Shown here piece after piece: positions 16,162-25,608 of a stretch of DNA of 64,000 nt (position 1 is its first letter; each line of letters begins with the position of its first letter). Source of the DNA: Microvirga makkahensis (GTDB taxonomy: Bacteria > Pseudomonadota > Alphaproteobacteria > Rhizobiales > Beijerinckiaceae); assembly GCF_009830105.1 (NCBI RefSeq), contig NZ_WURB01000012.1:1-64000 (forward strand), read 5' to 3'. The notes under the pieces are model-generated. The model was given only the letters and a program-made list of their open reading frames with translations. It was not told the DNA's origin and did no database searches. Position numbers and translations under genes: made by a program.

Positions 16162-17025
16162 TCAGGTGCCTTGCGCGCGCTTCTCCGCCGTGCCCACCGC
16201 GAGCGCCATGGCGAGAGCGAAGGAGGCCGAGAGCGAGCGGAAGGCGCCGAAATCCGCCTCCGCCACCTCGAGCCATACATCGGCGCTCGAAACCAGGGGG
16301 CTGAAAGCGGAATCGGTGATCGCCACCACGGGAATGTTGTTCCGCGCCGCCGCCGCCGCGAGATCGGCGGTCACCGGCGCATAGGGCGTGAAGCTGATGG
16401 CGAGAACCGCATCGCGCACCGTCGCGGTACCCAGCTGCTCCGGGCCGAGCTGTCCCACATGATCGATCAGAATGGTGCGGATGCCGAGCTTGCCGAAGGC
16501 ATAGGCGCAATAGGCCGCGATGGGAAACACCCGGCGCGCGCCGAGAAGGTAGATCGTGTCGGCCTTCGCGAGGGTCTCGATGGCGCGGGAGAGCTCTTCT
16601 GGCTGCACCGAGTCGCGCATCTTCTCGAGCGAGATCGCGGCCGCGTTGGTGAAGCCCTCCAGAAGAGCGGCCGCGTGGACATGGTCGCCTTCCAGATCGC
16701 GCAGCACCTTCAGCCGCTCGCGGTAATCGGGAAAGCGCTCCCGCAAGCGGTCCCGAAAGATCTGCTGCAGGTGTGAGAAGCCATCGTATCCGAGGCTCTT
16801 GGCAAAGCGCACAAGGGTGGAAGGCTGTACCCCGGCATGCTCGGCAATTCCGGCGACGGTGCCGAACGCGACCTCCTCGGGGTGCTCCATGGCAAAGGCG
16901 GCCAGCTGCTTGAGCCGCTTCGGCATCGTTTCCCGGCGGATGAGCAGCAGCGCCCGCAGGCTCTCGTAGTCGCTGGGCGCCTCGTTGGCGCTAGCAGCCT
17001 CGGTCATGCTCTTCTCGATCTCCAT
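16162..17025 (-). CDS. iolR: RpiR family transcriptional regulator, probable IolR
   Basis: This 287-residue regulator has an N-terminal helix-turn-helix (about 35-100: VAGIAEHAGVQPSTLVRFAK, then SLGYDGFSHLQQIFRDRL) and a C-terminal SIS sugar-phosphate-binding domain (about 135-275). RpiR-type IolR represses inositol genes until a pathway intermediate binds. It sits between iolG and the sugar importer, divergent from the importer, with a GGAA-N6-TTCC palindrome in its own promoter, so self-regulation is likely. The start at 17025 is not certain: ATG at 17007 is also possible, and the longer open frame crosses the operator. Confidence 0.88.
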   Translation of the reverse strand: MEIEKSMTEAASANEAPSDYESLRALLLIRRETMPKRLKQLAAFAMEHPEEVAFGTVAGIAEHAGVQPSTLVRFAKSLGYDGFSHLQQIFRDRLRERFPDYRERLKVLRDLEGDHVHAAALLEGFTNAAAISLEKMRDSVQPEELSRAIETLAKADTIYLLGARRVFPIAAYCAYAFGKLGIRTILIDHVGQLGPEQLGTATVRDAVLAISFTPYAPVTADLAAAAARNNIPVVAITDSAFSPLVSSADVWLEVAEADFGAFRSLSASFALAMALAVGTAEKRAQGT

Positions 17026-17075
17026 ATGCCTGCTGCCCCAGATTGAGTCGGACCTTGACACCGATCCTCGAAGAA

Positions 17076-17121
17076 TGGAATGAATATTCCAATGTATAAA
17101 CAAAAAGGTTCTGGCGTTCCA
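17076..17121. promoter_or_regulatory. Paired IolR-type operators, iolR-importer region
   Basis: TGGAATGAATATTCCA (17076-17091) is a second perfect GGAA-N6-TTCC site. A degenerate GGTT-N6-TTCC begins 30 bases later (17107-17120), the same spacing as in the iolC-iolG region. Confidence 0.68.
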
Positions 17122-17276
17122 TAAAATTGGGCGACCGGAGCGGCAGAGGGAACGGCCCAGGAGAGGACGATCGGGTCTCCAAATCATCTGTTGCCTCTGC
17201 GAACTCATGCACGGCGTTCTTTGCAGCCGGGGCCTCCGGTTGCTCACGCACATAAGAATCCTTTTGGGAGGAAGTC

Positions 17277-18218
<942 letters not shown>

Positions 18219-18227
18219 GACAAAGAC

Positions 18228-18259
18228 AAGTCCGCGGCAGCAGCACGCGCCGCGGACTT
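18228..18259 (+). terminator. Intraoperonic hairpin after binding-protein gene
   Basis: An 11-bp perfect stem AAGTCCGCGGC/GCCGCGGACTT has a 10-base loop and no real T tract. It is typical of partial termination or mRNA stabilisation after binding-protein genes. Confidence 0.6.
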
Positions 18260-18297
18260 CTCATTCCATGTGTCGTTTTTTCCGAGGGAGGCTCTTC

Positions 18298-19440
18298 ATG
18301 GTGAACACCACCCAGCCGACCGCCGATCTAACGACGGCTCCCGCCGTCAAGCAGATCCAGGACGAGCGTCTGAAGGAGGTTTCCCTCCTGACGAAGATCA
18401 TGCGCCGTCCGGAACTCGGGGCCTTGGCCGGCCTGATCCTGGTCACGATCTTTTTTCTCTCCACCGCCGATTCCTCCATGTTTTCGCTGGCGGGCGTGAT
18501 GAACATTCTCTCGCCTGCGGCACAGCTCGGCATTCTCGCCATCGCGGCGGCGCTGCTCATGATCGGCGGCGAGTTCGATCTCTCCATCGGCTCCATGGTG
18601 GCCTTCACGGGTCTCGTCTTCGGCTCCTTCATCACGCTCACCGGATGGCCGCTGCTCCTGGCGATCGCGGCGACTTTCGTCGTGGCCGCCGTCCTCGGCG
18701 GCCTGAACGGGCAGATCGTTATCCGCACGCGGCTGCCCTCCTTCATCGTCACGCTGGCCTTCCTCTTCATCCTGCGCGGTTTGTCTCTCGTCGGTCTGAA
18801 ATGGGCGACTGGCGGCTCCACGCAGATGCGCGGCATCGGCGCGGCGGCGAACGAGGATTGGGTCCGCGAGATTTTCTCTGGCAATGCGCTCGAAGGCCTG
18901 TTCGCGTGGCTCGCCGCCAACGACCTCATCGCGAAATTCCCGAACGGGACTCCCACGGTCACGGGCGTTCCGGTGTCCATTCTTTGGTTCATCGGCTTCG
19001 CGCTGCTCGCGACATGGGTTCTGCTGCGCACGCGCGCGGGCAACTGGATCTTCGCGGCGGGCGGCGACGCCAACGCGGCGCGCAATTCCGGCGTGCCAGT
19101 GGACCGCGTGAAGACCGGCCTCTTCATGCTCACTGCCTGCGCGGCGGCGCTGGTCGCGATCCTGACCGTTCTCGATGCGGGATCGACGGATGCGCGGCGC
19201 GGTTTCCAGAAGGAGTTCGAGGCCATCATCGCGGCGGTGATCGGCGGCTGCCTGCTCACCGGCGGCTACGGCTCGGCCATCGGCGCGTTCTTCGGCGCCA
19301 TCATCTTCGGCATGGTTTCGATTGGCCTCACCTATACCCGCTTCGACTCGGACTGGTTCCAGGTGTTTCTGGGCGCCATGCTGCTGCTGGCGGTTCTGTT
19401 CAACAACTTCATCCGCCGCAAGGTGACGGGAGAGCGCTGA
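18298..19440 (+). CDS. Sugar ABC transporter permease (inositol importer)
   Basis: This 380-residue inner-membrane permease is of the RbsC/BPD_transp_2 family. Many hydrophobic segments are visible ([54 protein letters not shown]), as is the [16 protein letters not shown] motif typical of ribose-type permeases. A long hydrophilic insert at about 180-230 is usual for this subgroup. The start at 18298 follows GAGGGAGG with good spacing; the frame opens ten codons earlier without a site. It is coupled by a one-base overlap (TGATG) to the ATPase gene. Confidence 0.9.
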   Translation: MVNTTQPTADLTTAPAVKQIQDERLKEVSLLTKIMRRPELGALAGLILVTIFFLSTADSSMFSLAGVMNILSPAAQLGILAIAAALLMIGGEFDLSIGSMVAFTGLVFGSFITLTGWPLLLAIAATFVVAAVLGGLNGQIVIRTRLPSFIVTLAFLFILRGLSLVGLKWATGGSTQMRGIGAAANEDWVREIFSGNALEGLFAWLAANDLIAKFPNGTPTVTGVPVSILWFIGFALLATWVLLRTRAGNWIFAAGGDANAARNSGVPVDRVKTGLFMLTACAAALVAILTVLDAGSTDARRGFQKEFEAIIAAVIGGCLLTGGYGSAIGAFFGAIIFGMVSIGLTYTRFDSDWFQVFLGAMLLLAVLFNNFIRRKVTGER

Positions 19441-20225
19441 TGGACGTCCAGGTTCCTCTCATCGAGGTCCGCAATCTCGTCAAGCATTTCGGATCCGTCA
19501 TCGCGCTGTCCGGCGTGTCGCTGTCCGTTCATCGGGGTGAGGTGATCTGCCTGCTCGGCGACAACGGCGCGGGCAAATCCACGCTGATCAAGACGCTCGC
19601 CGGGGTGCACAAGCCCACATCGGGCGAATTCCTGGTAGAGGGACGGCCCGTGTTCTTCAACAGCCCGCGCGATGCGCTCGATGCGGGAATCGCCACGGTC
19701 TACCAGGATCTCGCGATGATCCCGCTCATGTCAGTGACGCGCAACTTCTTCATGGGCCGCGAGCCGGTGAAGGGGGTCTGGCCCTTCCGTCATGTGGATT
19801 TCGACCATTGCGACGCGGTGACCCGCGAGGAGATGCACAAGATCGGAATCGACGTGCGCGATCCGCATCAGGCCGTGGGCACGCTCTCCGGCGGTGAACG
19901 CCAGTGCGTGGCGATCGCGCGCGCGGTCTATTTCGGCGCGAAGGTGCTGATCCTCGACGAGCCGACCTCGGCGCTCGGCGTGGCACAGACCTCCATGGTG
20001 CTCAAATACATCCATCAGGTGCGCCAGAAAGGCCTCGGCGTGATCTTCATCACCCACAACGTGCGCCACGCCTATGCGGTGGGCGACCGCTTCACGGTGC
20101 TCAACCGCGGCAAGACGCTCGGCACCTATGCGAAGTCGGAGATCGCCATCGACGAACTGCAGAACCTCATGGCCGGCGGCAAGGAATTGCAGGCCGTGTC
20201 GGAGGAATTGGGCGGAATGGTATAG
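19440..20225 (+). CDS. Sugar ABC transporter ATP-binding protein (inositol importer)
   Basis: This 261-residue ATPase energises the importer. Walker [10 protein letters not shown] lies near residue 39, the Q-loop is [13 protein letters not shown], the signature is [14 protein letters not shown], Walker B is [12 protein letters not shown], and the switch His is in [10 protein letters not shown]. It carries a single nucleotide-binding domain, unlike the double-domain RbsA, so it probably works as a homodimer. The Cys in the signature (RQCV) is common in this sugar subgroup. Its ATG overlaps the permease TGA by one base. Confidence 0.92.
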   Translation: MDVQVPLIEVRNLVKHFGSVIALSGVSLSVHRGEVICLLGDNGAGKSTLIKTLAGVHKPTSGEFLVEGRPVFFNSPRDALDAGIATVYQDLAMIPLMSVTRNFFMGREPVKGVWPFRHVDFDHCDAVTREEMHKIGIDVRDPHQAVGTLSGGERQCVAIARAVYFGAKVLILDEPTSALGVAQTSMVLKYIHQVRQKGLGVIFITHNVRHAYAVGDRFTVLNRGKTLGTYAKSEIAIDELQNLMAGGKELQAVSEELGGMV

Positions 20226-20236
20226 GACGAAGTGCC

Positions 20237-20644
20237 TTGCGGATCTTGAAGGGTGTTGCTGAGGGGGGATCGATTATCGGGTGGCTTTTCTCTTTTGGGG
20301 CCGTCTTCCTGTACACGGTGCACCGTCCATATACGGCGCAAGGCACGACCTTGCCTGGATGTCAGCGTGAGGGCGGGCCGTTTACGCTGAGCGAGCACGT
20401 CGCATGTGGTGGAGCATGGAATGAGAGGATCCTGTCCGAGCGTCGCAGCCTGGCACTGCTCTGGGCAGCTGAACTCAAAGCATTTGTCTCTTTTCTCATA
20501 CCAATTCTTGCGCTCGTATCCATCGCTATCGTCCCGGGAGGTCTTTGGGCCTCCTCACTCGCTCTGGCACTCATGGGAGCGTTCCGCATCGTGAAGCGGT
20601 TGCATGGATTGGATGTTGCGAGGAGGATTGGGAATACGGCATGA
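20237..20644 (+). other. Possible membrane-protein fragment coupled to the next gene
   Basis: An open frame ends in TGA at 20642-20644, overlapping the ATG of the downstream dehydrogenase (ATGA). It encodes two hydrophobic stretches (SIIGWLFSFGAVFLYTV and FVSFLIPILALVSIAIVPGG), the second followed by basic RIVKRLHGLDVARRIG. There is no ATG in frame; TTG at 20237 or 20246 is the only near start. The end resembles the membrane tail of some family-2 glycosyltransferases, but that is a guess. It may be a decayed gene. Confidence 0.3.
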
Positions 20645-21759
20645 CAGCGCTCAGCATCGGCCTCATCGGAACAGGCTACATGGGCAAGTGTCACGCGCTT
20701 GCTTGGAACGCGGTCGCTTCCGTCTTCGGCGATGTGCCTCGCCCGCGTCTTGCCATGCTGGCCGAGGCCTCGCAGGAACTCGCTGAAAGAAAAGCGCGGG
20801 AACTCGGCTTCGAGCAAGCGACCGGCCACTGGCGCACGCTCGTGAACAGCCCTGAGATCGACGTGGTGTCGATCACAACTCCCAACGCCTTTCATCCCGA
20901 AATGGCAATCGCGGCGCTCGAAGCCGGTAAGCATGTGTGGTGCGAAAAGCCCATGGCGACAAGGCTCGAGGATGCGGAGCGCATGCTCGCGGCCGCGCGC
21001 GCCTCCGGCAGGGTCGCGGCGCTGGGCTACAACTACATCCAGAACCCGGTCATGCGCCTGATCCGCCGCATCCTCGACGAGGGGCGGATCGGCGCGGTCA
21101 ACCATGTCCGCATCGAGATGGACGAGGACTTCATGGCCGACCCGGAGGATCTCTTCTCCTGGAAGAGCGAAGCCTCGTCCGGTCACGGCGCGCTAGACGA
21201 TTTCGGGGTCCATCCCTTGAGCCTGCTTCAGGTTCTCGTCGGCGGCGTGCGCCGCGTGTGCGGTCACATGGTCAAACCTCATGCGGATCGCCCCGTGCCG
21301 GACGGCGGCCGCCGTGCGGTCGAGACCTTCGACATCGCGACGGTGCTGATGGAGCTGGGGAGCGGCGCATCGGGGTTGCTCGCCGTCAACCGCTCCGCCT
21401 GGGGGCGCAAGGGCCGTATCTTCGTGCAGATTTTCGGCGCGAAAGGCACCATCGTCTTCGACCAGGAGCGCATGAACGAGGTACAGCTCTACACCGCCGA
21501 CGGCGCGAAGGATCGCCAGGGCTTTTGCACCATTCTCGCCGGGCCGCAGCATCCGCCGTACGACAGGTTCATTCCCGCGCCGGGGCACGGCCTCGGCTTC
21601 AACGATCTGAAAGTCATCGAATGCCGCGAGCTGATGCGGCGCATCGCGGGCGAGACGGCCCATCTCATCGAATTCGAGGACGGCATCCGCATCGAGCGCA
21701 CGGTTCACGCCATGGCGCGCAGTGCGCACGAGGGGCGCTGGGCGGAGGTGGCTCCTTGA
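20641..21759 (+). CDS. Gfo/Idh/MocA family oxidoreductase
   Basis: This 372-residue NAD(P)-dependent dehydrogenase has the Rossmann motif GLIGTGYMGKCHALAW, the VWCEKPMATRLEDAERML segment and LGYNYIQNPVMRLIRR, with a catalytic-type His in ALDDFGVHPLSLLQ. The family oxidises or epimerises sugars and cyclitols. Being last in the inositol-importer operon, it probably handles an inositol isomer (chiro- or scyllo-inositol) or a related sugar, but the substrate cannot be read from the sequence. The start at 20641 sits in an ATGA overlap with the preceding open frame. The upstream extension is dismissed for lack of similarity. Confidence 0.85.
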   Translation: MTALSIGLIGTGYMGKCHALAWNAVASVFGDVPRPRLAMLAEASQELAERKARELGFEQATGHWRTLVNSPEIDVVSITTPNAFHPEMAIAALEAGKHVWCEKPMATRLEDAERMLAAARASGRVAALGYNYIQNPVMRLIRRILDEGRIGAVNHVRIEMDEDFMADPEDLFSWKSEASSGHGALDDFGVHPLSLLQVLVGGVRRVCGHMVKPHADRPVPDGGRRAVETFDIATVLMELGSGASGLLAVNRSAWGRKGRIFVQIFGAKGTIVFDQERMNEVQLYTADGAKDRQGFCTILAGPQHPPYDRFIPAPGHGLGFNDLKVIECRELMRRIAGETAHLIEFEDGIRIERTVHAMARSAHEGRWAEVAP

Positions 21760-21808
21760 ACGGTTTCCCTCGCGCAAAATCACCTTTCCTCTTTGGCTTT
21801 TGATTGGC

Positions 21809-21856
21809 GAGCATCTTTTCACGCGAAACCGGTGCCCACTTTCACGTCCGATGCTC
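21809..21856. repeat. Dispersed palindromic repeat, copy 2
   Basis: GAGCATC (21809-21815) and GATGCTC (21850-21856) bracket ACGCGAAACCGGTGCCCACTT. The right arm abuts the recQ stop codon, so it may serve as part of recQ's 3' end. Confidence 0.65.
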
Positions 21857-23658
21857 TAAGCCGCGTGGGCCTTGAGCACTTCGAGGAAGGCATCCGCATA
21901 GCGGTCGAGCTTGGCCTGGCCGACGCCATGCACCTCGCCGAACCCCCGCGCGGTGACGGGACGCTTCGCCGCCATGTCGATGAGGCTGCGGTCGGAGAAG
22001 ATCACGTAGGCCGGAACGCCCTCCTCCTTTGCCAGACGGGTGCGGAGCGCCTTGAGGTCGAGCAGCAGGGGATCGTCGGAAGGCACAACGGATTCCGCCT
22101 CGATGCGCGAGCGGCGGCGGCGGCGGTCAGCGGGCTTGATGAGCACGTCGGAGCGCAGCTCAATCCTCTCCTGACCTTTCAGCACGGCGACACCTTTGTC
22201 GGTCAGGGTCCAGCGGCCGTATTCCGCAAGCTCCAGCCCGATGAGCCCGGCGGCGTAGATCTGGCGCAGGAGGGAGCGCCATTCGTTCTTCGAGCGATCC
22301 TTGCCGACGCCGAAGGTCTTCAGCTTGTCGTGGCCGAAGCGAAGGATGGCCTCCGTCTCGTCCCCCACGAGGATGCCGATGAGATGCTCGGTGCCGAAGC
22401 GCTCGCCCGTGCGGACGATGGCCGAAAGGATCTTCTGCGCCTCGATGGTGCCGTCGAAGGACATGACGCCTTCGATGCACAGATCGCAATTGCCGCAGGG
22501 CTCCGTGGTCTCGCCGAAATAGGCGAGCAGGGTCTGCCGGCGGCAGCGGGGCGCCTCGCATAGGGCGACGAGGGCGTTGAGCCGCTGGCGCTCCACGCGC
22601 TTCTGCTCGTCGGCCGCGTCGCTCTGCTCGATCTGCAGGCGGCGCAGGCGCATATCGTCGAGACCGTAGAGGGTAAGTGTGTCGGCGGGCGCGCCGTCAC
22701 GGCCCGCGCGGCCGATCTCCTGGTAATAGGCCTCAATGGATTTCGGCAGGGCCGCGTGCGCCACGAAGCGCACGTCCGGCTTGTCGATGCCCATGCCGAA
22801 GGCGACGGTGGCCACCATCACCACGCCGTCCTCCTGCAGGAAGATGTCCTGATTCCTGGCGCGCTCGGCCTGGTGCATGCCGGCATGATAGGGAAGCGCC
22901 CGGTAACCCGCCTGACTGAGCGAATCCGCGAGCCGCTCGGTCGCGTCGCGGGAGGAGCAATAGACGATGCCGCTCTCGTGCCGGTGCTTGTCGAGGAAGG
23001 AGAAGAGCTGGCGCCGGGCGTGCTCCTTCGCCTGCATGGCGAGCCTCAAGTTCGGGCGGTCGAAGCCGTGGATGAAGAGGCGCGGCTCGTCCTCGAACAA
23101 GCGATGCATGATGTCGCCGCGGGTCGCCACGTCAGCGGTGGCGGTGAGCGCGATGGTCTGCACGCTGCCGAGGCGCCGCCGCACGTCGCCCAGCATGGCG
23201 TATTCGGGGCGGAAATCGTGCCCCCATTGCGAGACGCAATGCGCCTCGTCGATGGCGAGCAGGTTCACGCCGGAGCGGCCGAGCCACTCGGTGGTGCCCG
23301 TATTCGCCAGCCGCTCGGGGGAGGCGTAGAGAACGCGCATGCGCCCGTCGCGCACGGAATCCACCACGCGGCGGTTCTCCTCCGGGTCGTTGGCGGAGTT
23401 GAGGCTGCCTGCTTCGATGCCGAAATGGCGCAGGGCCGCCACCTGATCGCGCATCAGAGCGATGAGGGGCGAGACGACCACGGTCAGGCCTTCGCGCGCG
23501 AGTGTCGGGAGTTGATAGCAGAGCGACTTGCCCGCGCCGGTGGGCATGATGGCGAGCACGTCCTCGCCGGCCAACACGGCACGCACGATTTCTTCCTGTC
23601 CTTCACGGAAGGAGGGGAAGCCGAACACGTCGTGGAGAATCTTGCGCGGGTCGATCAC
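21856..23658 (-). CDS. recQ: ATP-dependent DNA helicase RecQ
   Basis: RecQ unwinds DNA 3'-5' in recombination and fork repair. The 600-residue protein has motif I IMPTGAGKSLCYQLP near residue 37, the DEAH box LLAIDEAHCVSQWGHDFRPE, motif VI YYQEIGRAGRDGAPAD, and the Zn-binding Cys cluster CEAPRCRRQTLLAYFGE, then CGNCDLC. It has an RQC winged helix and a C-terminal HRDC domain (about 525-600, ALRTRLAKEEGVPAYVIFSD). The length is normal. It lies 17 bases downstream of the flavoprotein gene on the minus strand. Confidence 0.97.
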   Translation of the reverse strand: MIDPRKILHDVFGFPSFREGQEEIVRAVLAGEDVLAIMPTGAGKSLCYQLPTLAREGLTVVVSPLIALMRDQVAALRHFGIEAGSLNSANDPEENRRVVDSVRDGRMRVLYASPERLANTGTTEWLGRSGVNLLAIDEAHCVSQWGHDFRPEYAMLGDVRRRLGSVQTIALTATADVATRGDIMHRLFEDEPRLFIHGFDRPNLRLAMQAKEHARRQLFSFLDKHRHESGIVYCSSRDATERLADSLSQAGYRALPYHAGMHQAERARNQDIFLQEDGVVMVATVAFGMGIDKPDVRFVAHAALPKSIEAYYQEIGRAGRDGAPADTLTLYGLDDMRLRRLQIEQSDAADEQKRVERQRLNALVALCEAPRCRRQTLLAYFGETTEPCGNCDLCIEGVMSFDGTIEAQKILSAIVRTGERFGTEHLIGILVGDETEAILRFGHDKLKTFGVGKDRSKNEWRSLLRQIYAAGLIGLELAEYGRWTLTDKGVAVLKGQERIELRSDVLIKPADRRRRRSRIEAESVVPSDDPLLLDLKALRTRLAKEEGVPAYVIFSDRSLIDMAAKRPVTARGFGEVHGVGQAKLDRYADAFLEVLKAHAA

Positions 23659-23675
23659 GGATGCGGTGTGGCCGA

Positions 23676-24923
23676 TCAGGGATTCAAGGTCAATGCGGCA
23701 TCGGGAATCCGCAGGGCTGCCAGCGCGCCTCGGGCGGCGGCCAGCCCCGTCGCAAAAGCGGCCTGGAGCAGGTATCCCCCAGTCGGCGCCTCCCAGTCCA
23801 GCATCTCCCCCGCCACGAAGACGCCCGGCAGGCGCCTGAGCATGAGATGTCCATCCACCTCGCCGAAGGGAACGCCGCCTGCGGTGGAAATGGCCCTATC
23901 CAGGGATTTCGTCCCCGTCAGCGTCAGGGGCACGGACTTGATGAGCCTTGCCAGCGGCTCGGGCTCCAACGGCAGGTGCGGCGTTGATTCGCGAAGCAGG
24001 GCGGTGCCGAGGGGATTCAAGCCCGCCGCCTTGCGCAGGAAGGTGGAGGCGGACTGGCCCTTGCGGGGCCCGCTCAGGCGCTTCGTGAGGGTCTCAAGGG
24101 AGAGATCGGGCCGAAGGTCCAGAAACAGCGTGGCGCTGCCCTGCCGCTCGATGGCATTGCGCAGACGGCTCGAGAGGGCATAGACCGCGCCCCCTTCGAG
24201 ACCCTCCGCCGTGACGATCGCTTCGCCCTTCACAATCGCACCCTCGAAGGTCAGGGCAATGCGCTTGAGGGGCTCGCCCTCGAAACGGCGCATCACATCG
24301 GACCAGGCAAGGGTGAATCCCATATTGGCCGGGCGTAGGGGGGTGACCGTGACGCTCTTGCTCTGGAGGATGCCCGTCCAGGCGCCGTCCGAGCCGAGCC
24401 GGGGCCAGCTCGCGCCGCCCAAGGCGAGGATCGTGGCGTCGGGTTTGGCTTTCACCGTCTCACCCCCGGGGACCGCGAACACCAGGGCTTCTGCCTCGTC
24501 CCAGCCCTGCCACGTGTGGCGGAGGGCAAACCGTACGCCGAGCCCCTCCAGGCGGGTCAGCCATGCCCGGAGCAGGGGCGAGGCCTTGAAAGCCTTGGGA
24601 AAAACCCGTCCGCTGGACCCGACGAAGGTTTCCTGGCCCAGACCTTCGCACCAGGAACGCAGATCCTCGGGGCGGAAAGCCTCGATCAGGGACTTCAGCG
24701 CGGGGGCGGCCTCGGCGTAGCGGGCAACGAATTGCCCGAACTCCTCGGAATGGGTCAGGTTCAGGCCTCCCCGGCCTGCCATGAGAAACTTGCGGCCGAC
24801 CGAGGGCATCCGGTCGTAGACAGTCACCCCAACGCCTGCGCGGGCCAGGGTTTCCGCCGCGATCAGGCCGGCAGGGCCTCCGCCGACAACGGCGGCCTGA
24901 GAAGGGGTGGGAGGCAGGGACAT
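23676..24923 (-). CDS. NAD(P)/FAD-dependent oxidoreductase (BaiN/HI0933-like, TIGR03862 type)
   Basis: The 415-residue flavoprotein starts with the dinucleotide motif AVVGGGPAGLIAAETLARAG. It then carries VGRKFLMAGRGGLNLTHSE, the hallmark of the HI0933/BaiN group, and ends with GVFVAGEMLDWEAPTGGYLL, the second FAD contact. The physiological substrate is unknown for most members. ATG at 24923 gives the family start; the GTG 16 codons upstream is less likely. It sits next to recQ, probably by transcription only. Confidence 0.88.
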   Translation of the reverse strand: MSLPPTPSQAAVVGGGPAGLIAAETLARAGVGVTVYDRMPSVGRKFLMAGRGGLNLTHSEEFGQFVARYAEAAPALKSLIEAFRPEDLRSWCEGLGQETFVGSSGRVFPKAFKASPLLRAWLTRLEGLGVRFALRHTWQGWDEAEALVFAVPGGETVKAKPDATILALGGASWPRLGSDGAWTGILQSKSVTVTPLRPANMGFTLAWSDVMRRFEGEPLKRIALTFEGAIVKGEAIVTAEGLEGGAVYALSSRLRNAIERQGSATLFLDLRPDLSLETLTKRLSGPRKGQSASTFLRKAAGLNPLGTALLRESTPHLPLEPEPLARLIKSVPLTLTGTKSLDRAISTAGGVPFGEVDGHLMLRRLPGVFVAGEMLDWEAPTGGYLLQAAFATGLAAARGALAALRIPDAALTLNP

Positions 24924-25078
24924 GCGCTCAGCTGACGCGGAAAGGGGAATGGGAACCGTCTGGACCCTCACGCTGCATCATGGCATTCAGCGCATCGGAT
25001 CATGGCTTTGCACATGACTGCCACAGGACCTTTTTTCAAGAGGAGCGGTGTCTCAAGCCGCCCCCGAGGGGAATGTCG

Positions 25079-25543
25079 ATGCGTGTTCTTTTCATCTCGG
25101 CCCTGGTTGCCCTGGCTCTTTCGGGCTGCGCCGGCAATACGTCCCTCACGGGTGGGGATGCCGTTCTCGCCAGCTCCACGAGCGATGCGGCGGCAGCCGC
25201 CAGATTGATCTCCGCCTACCGGGCCTCCAAGGGCTTGAGCCCGGTGAGCGTCGACCCCAAGCTCAACGAGGCGGCGGAATACCAGGCTCGGGTGGTGGCG
25301 GCCGCGGGCAAGCTGAGCCACGGCAATTTCGCGAGCCGCATGGATAAGTTCGGCGTCATGGGCTACGCGGCGGAGAATCTCTCCGCAGGTTCCGACACGG
25401 TCGACGGCGTCATCGGCCGCTGGAAGGCTTCGCCCGGACACAATGTCAACCTGCTGATGCCTCAAGCCCGCAAGATCGGCCTCGCCCGCGCGGATGCCAA
25501 CAATCGCTATGGGCGCTACTGGGCCCTCGTCCTCGGGCAATAG
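25079..25543 (+). CDS. CAP-domain lipoprotein
   Basis: This 154-residue protein is an exported lipoprotein. It starts MRVLFISALVALALSGCAGN with a lipobox LSGC at residues 15-18. A CAP/SCP domain follows (about 40-150): AARLISAYRASKGLSPVSVD, AAEYQARVVAAAGKLSHGNF with the CAP His, and GYAAENLSAGSDTVDGVIGR, then WKASPGHNVNLL. Bacterial CAP proteins are secreted and mostly uncharacterised. ATG at 25079 is preferred to 25073 because GAGGGG then has normal spacing. It is divergent from the flavoprotein. Confidence 0.9.
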   Translation: MRVLFISALVALALSGCAGNTSLTGGDAVLASSTSDAAAAARLISAYRASKGLSPVSVDPKLNEAAEYQARVVAAAGKLSHGNFASRMDKFGVMGYAAENLSAGSDTVDGVIGRWKASPGHNVNLLMPQARKIGLARADANNRYGRYWALVLGQ

Positions 25544-25608
25544 GCAGCGGGGCACAAAGGAGGCCCGTCGCGCGTTAGGGCAAAAGCTCCCACTTACGCA
25601 CATCCCTC

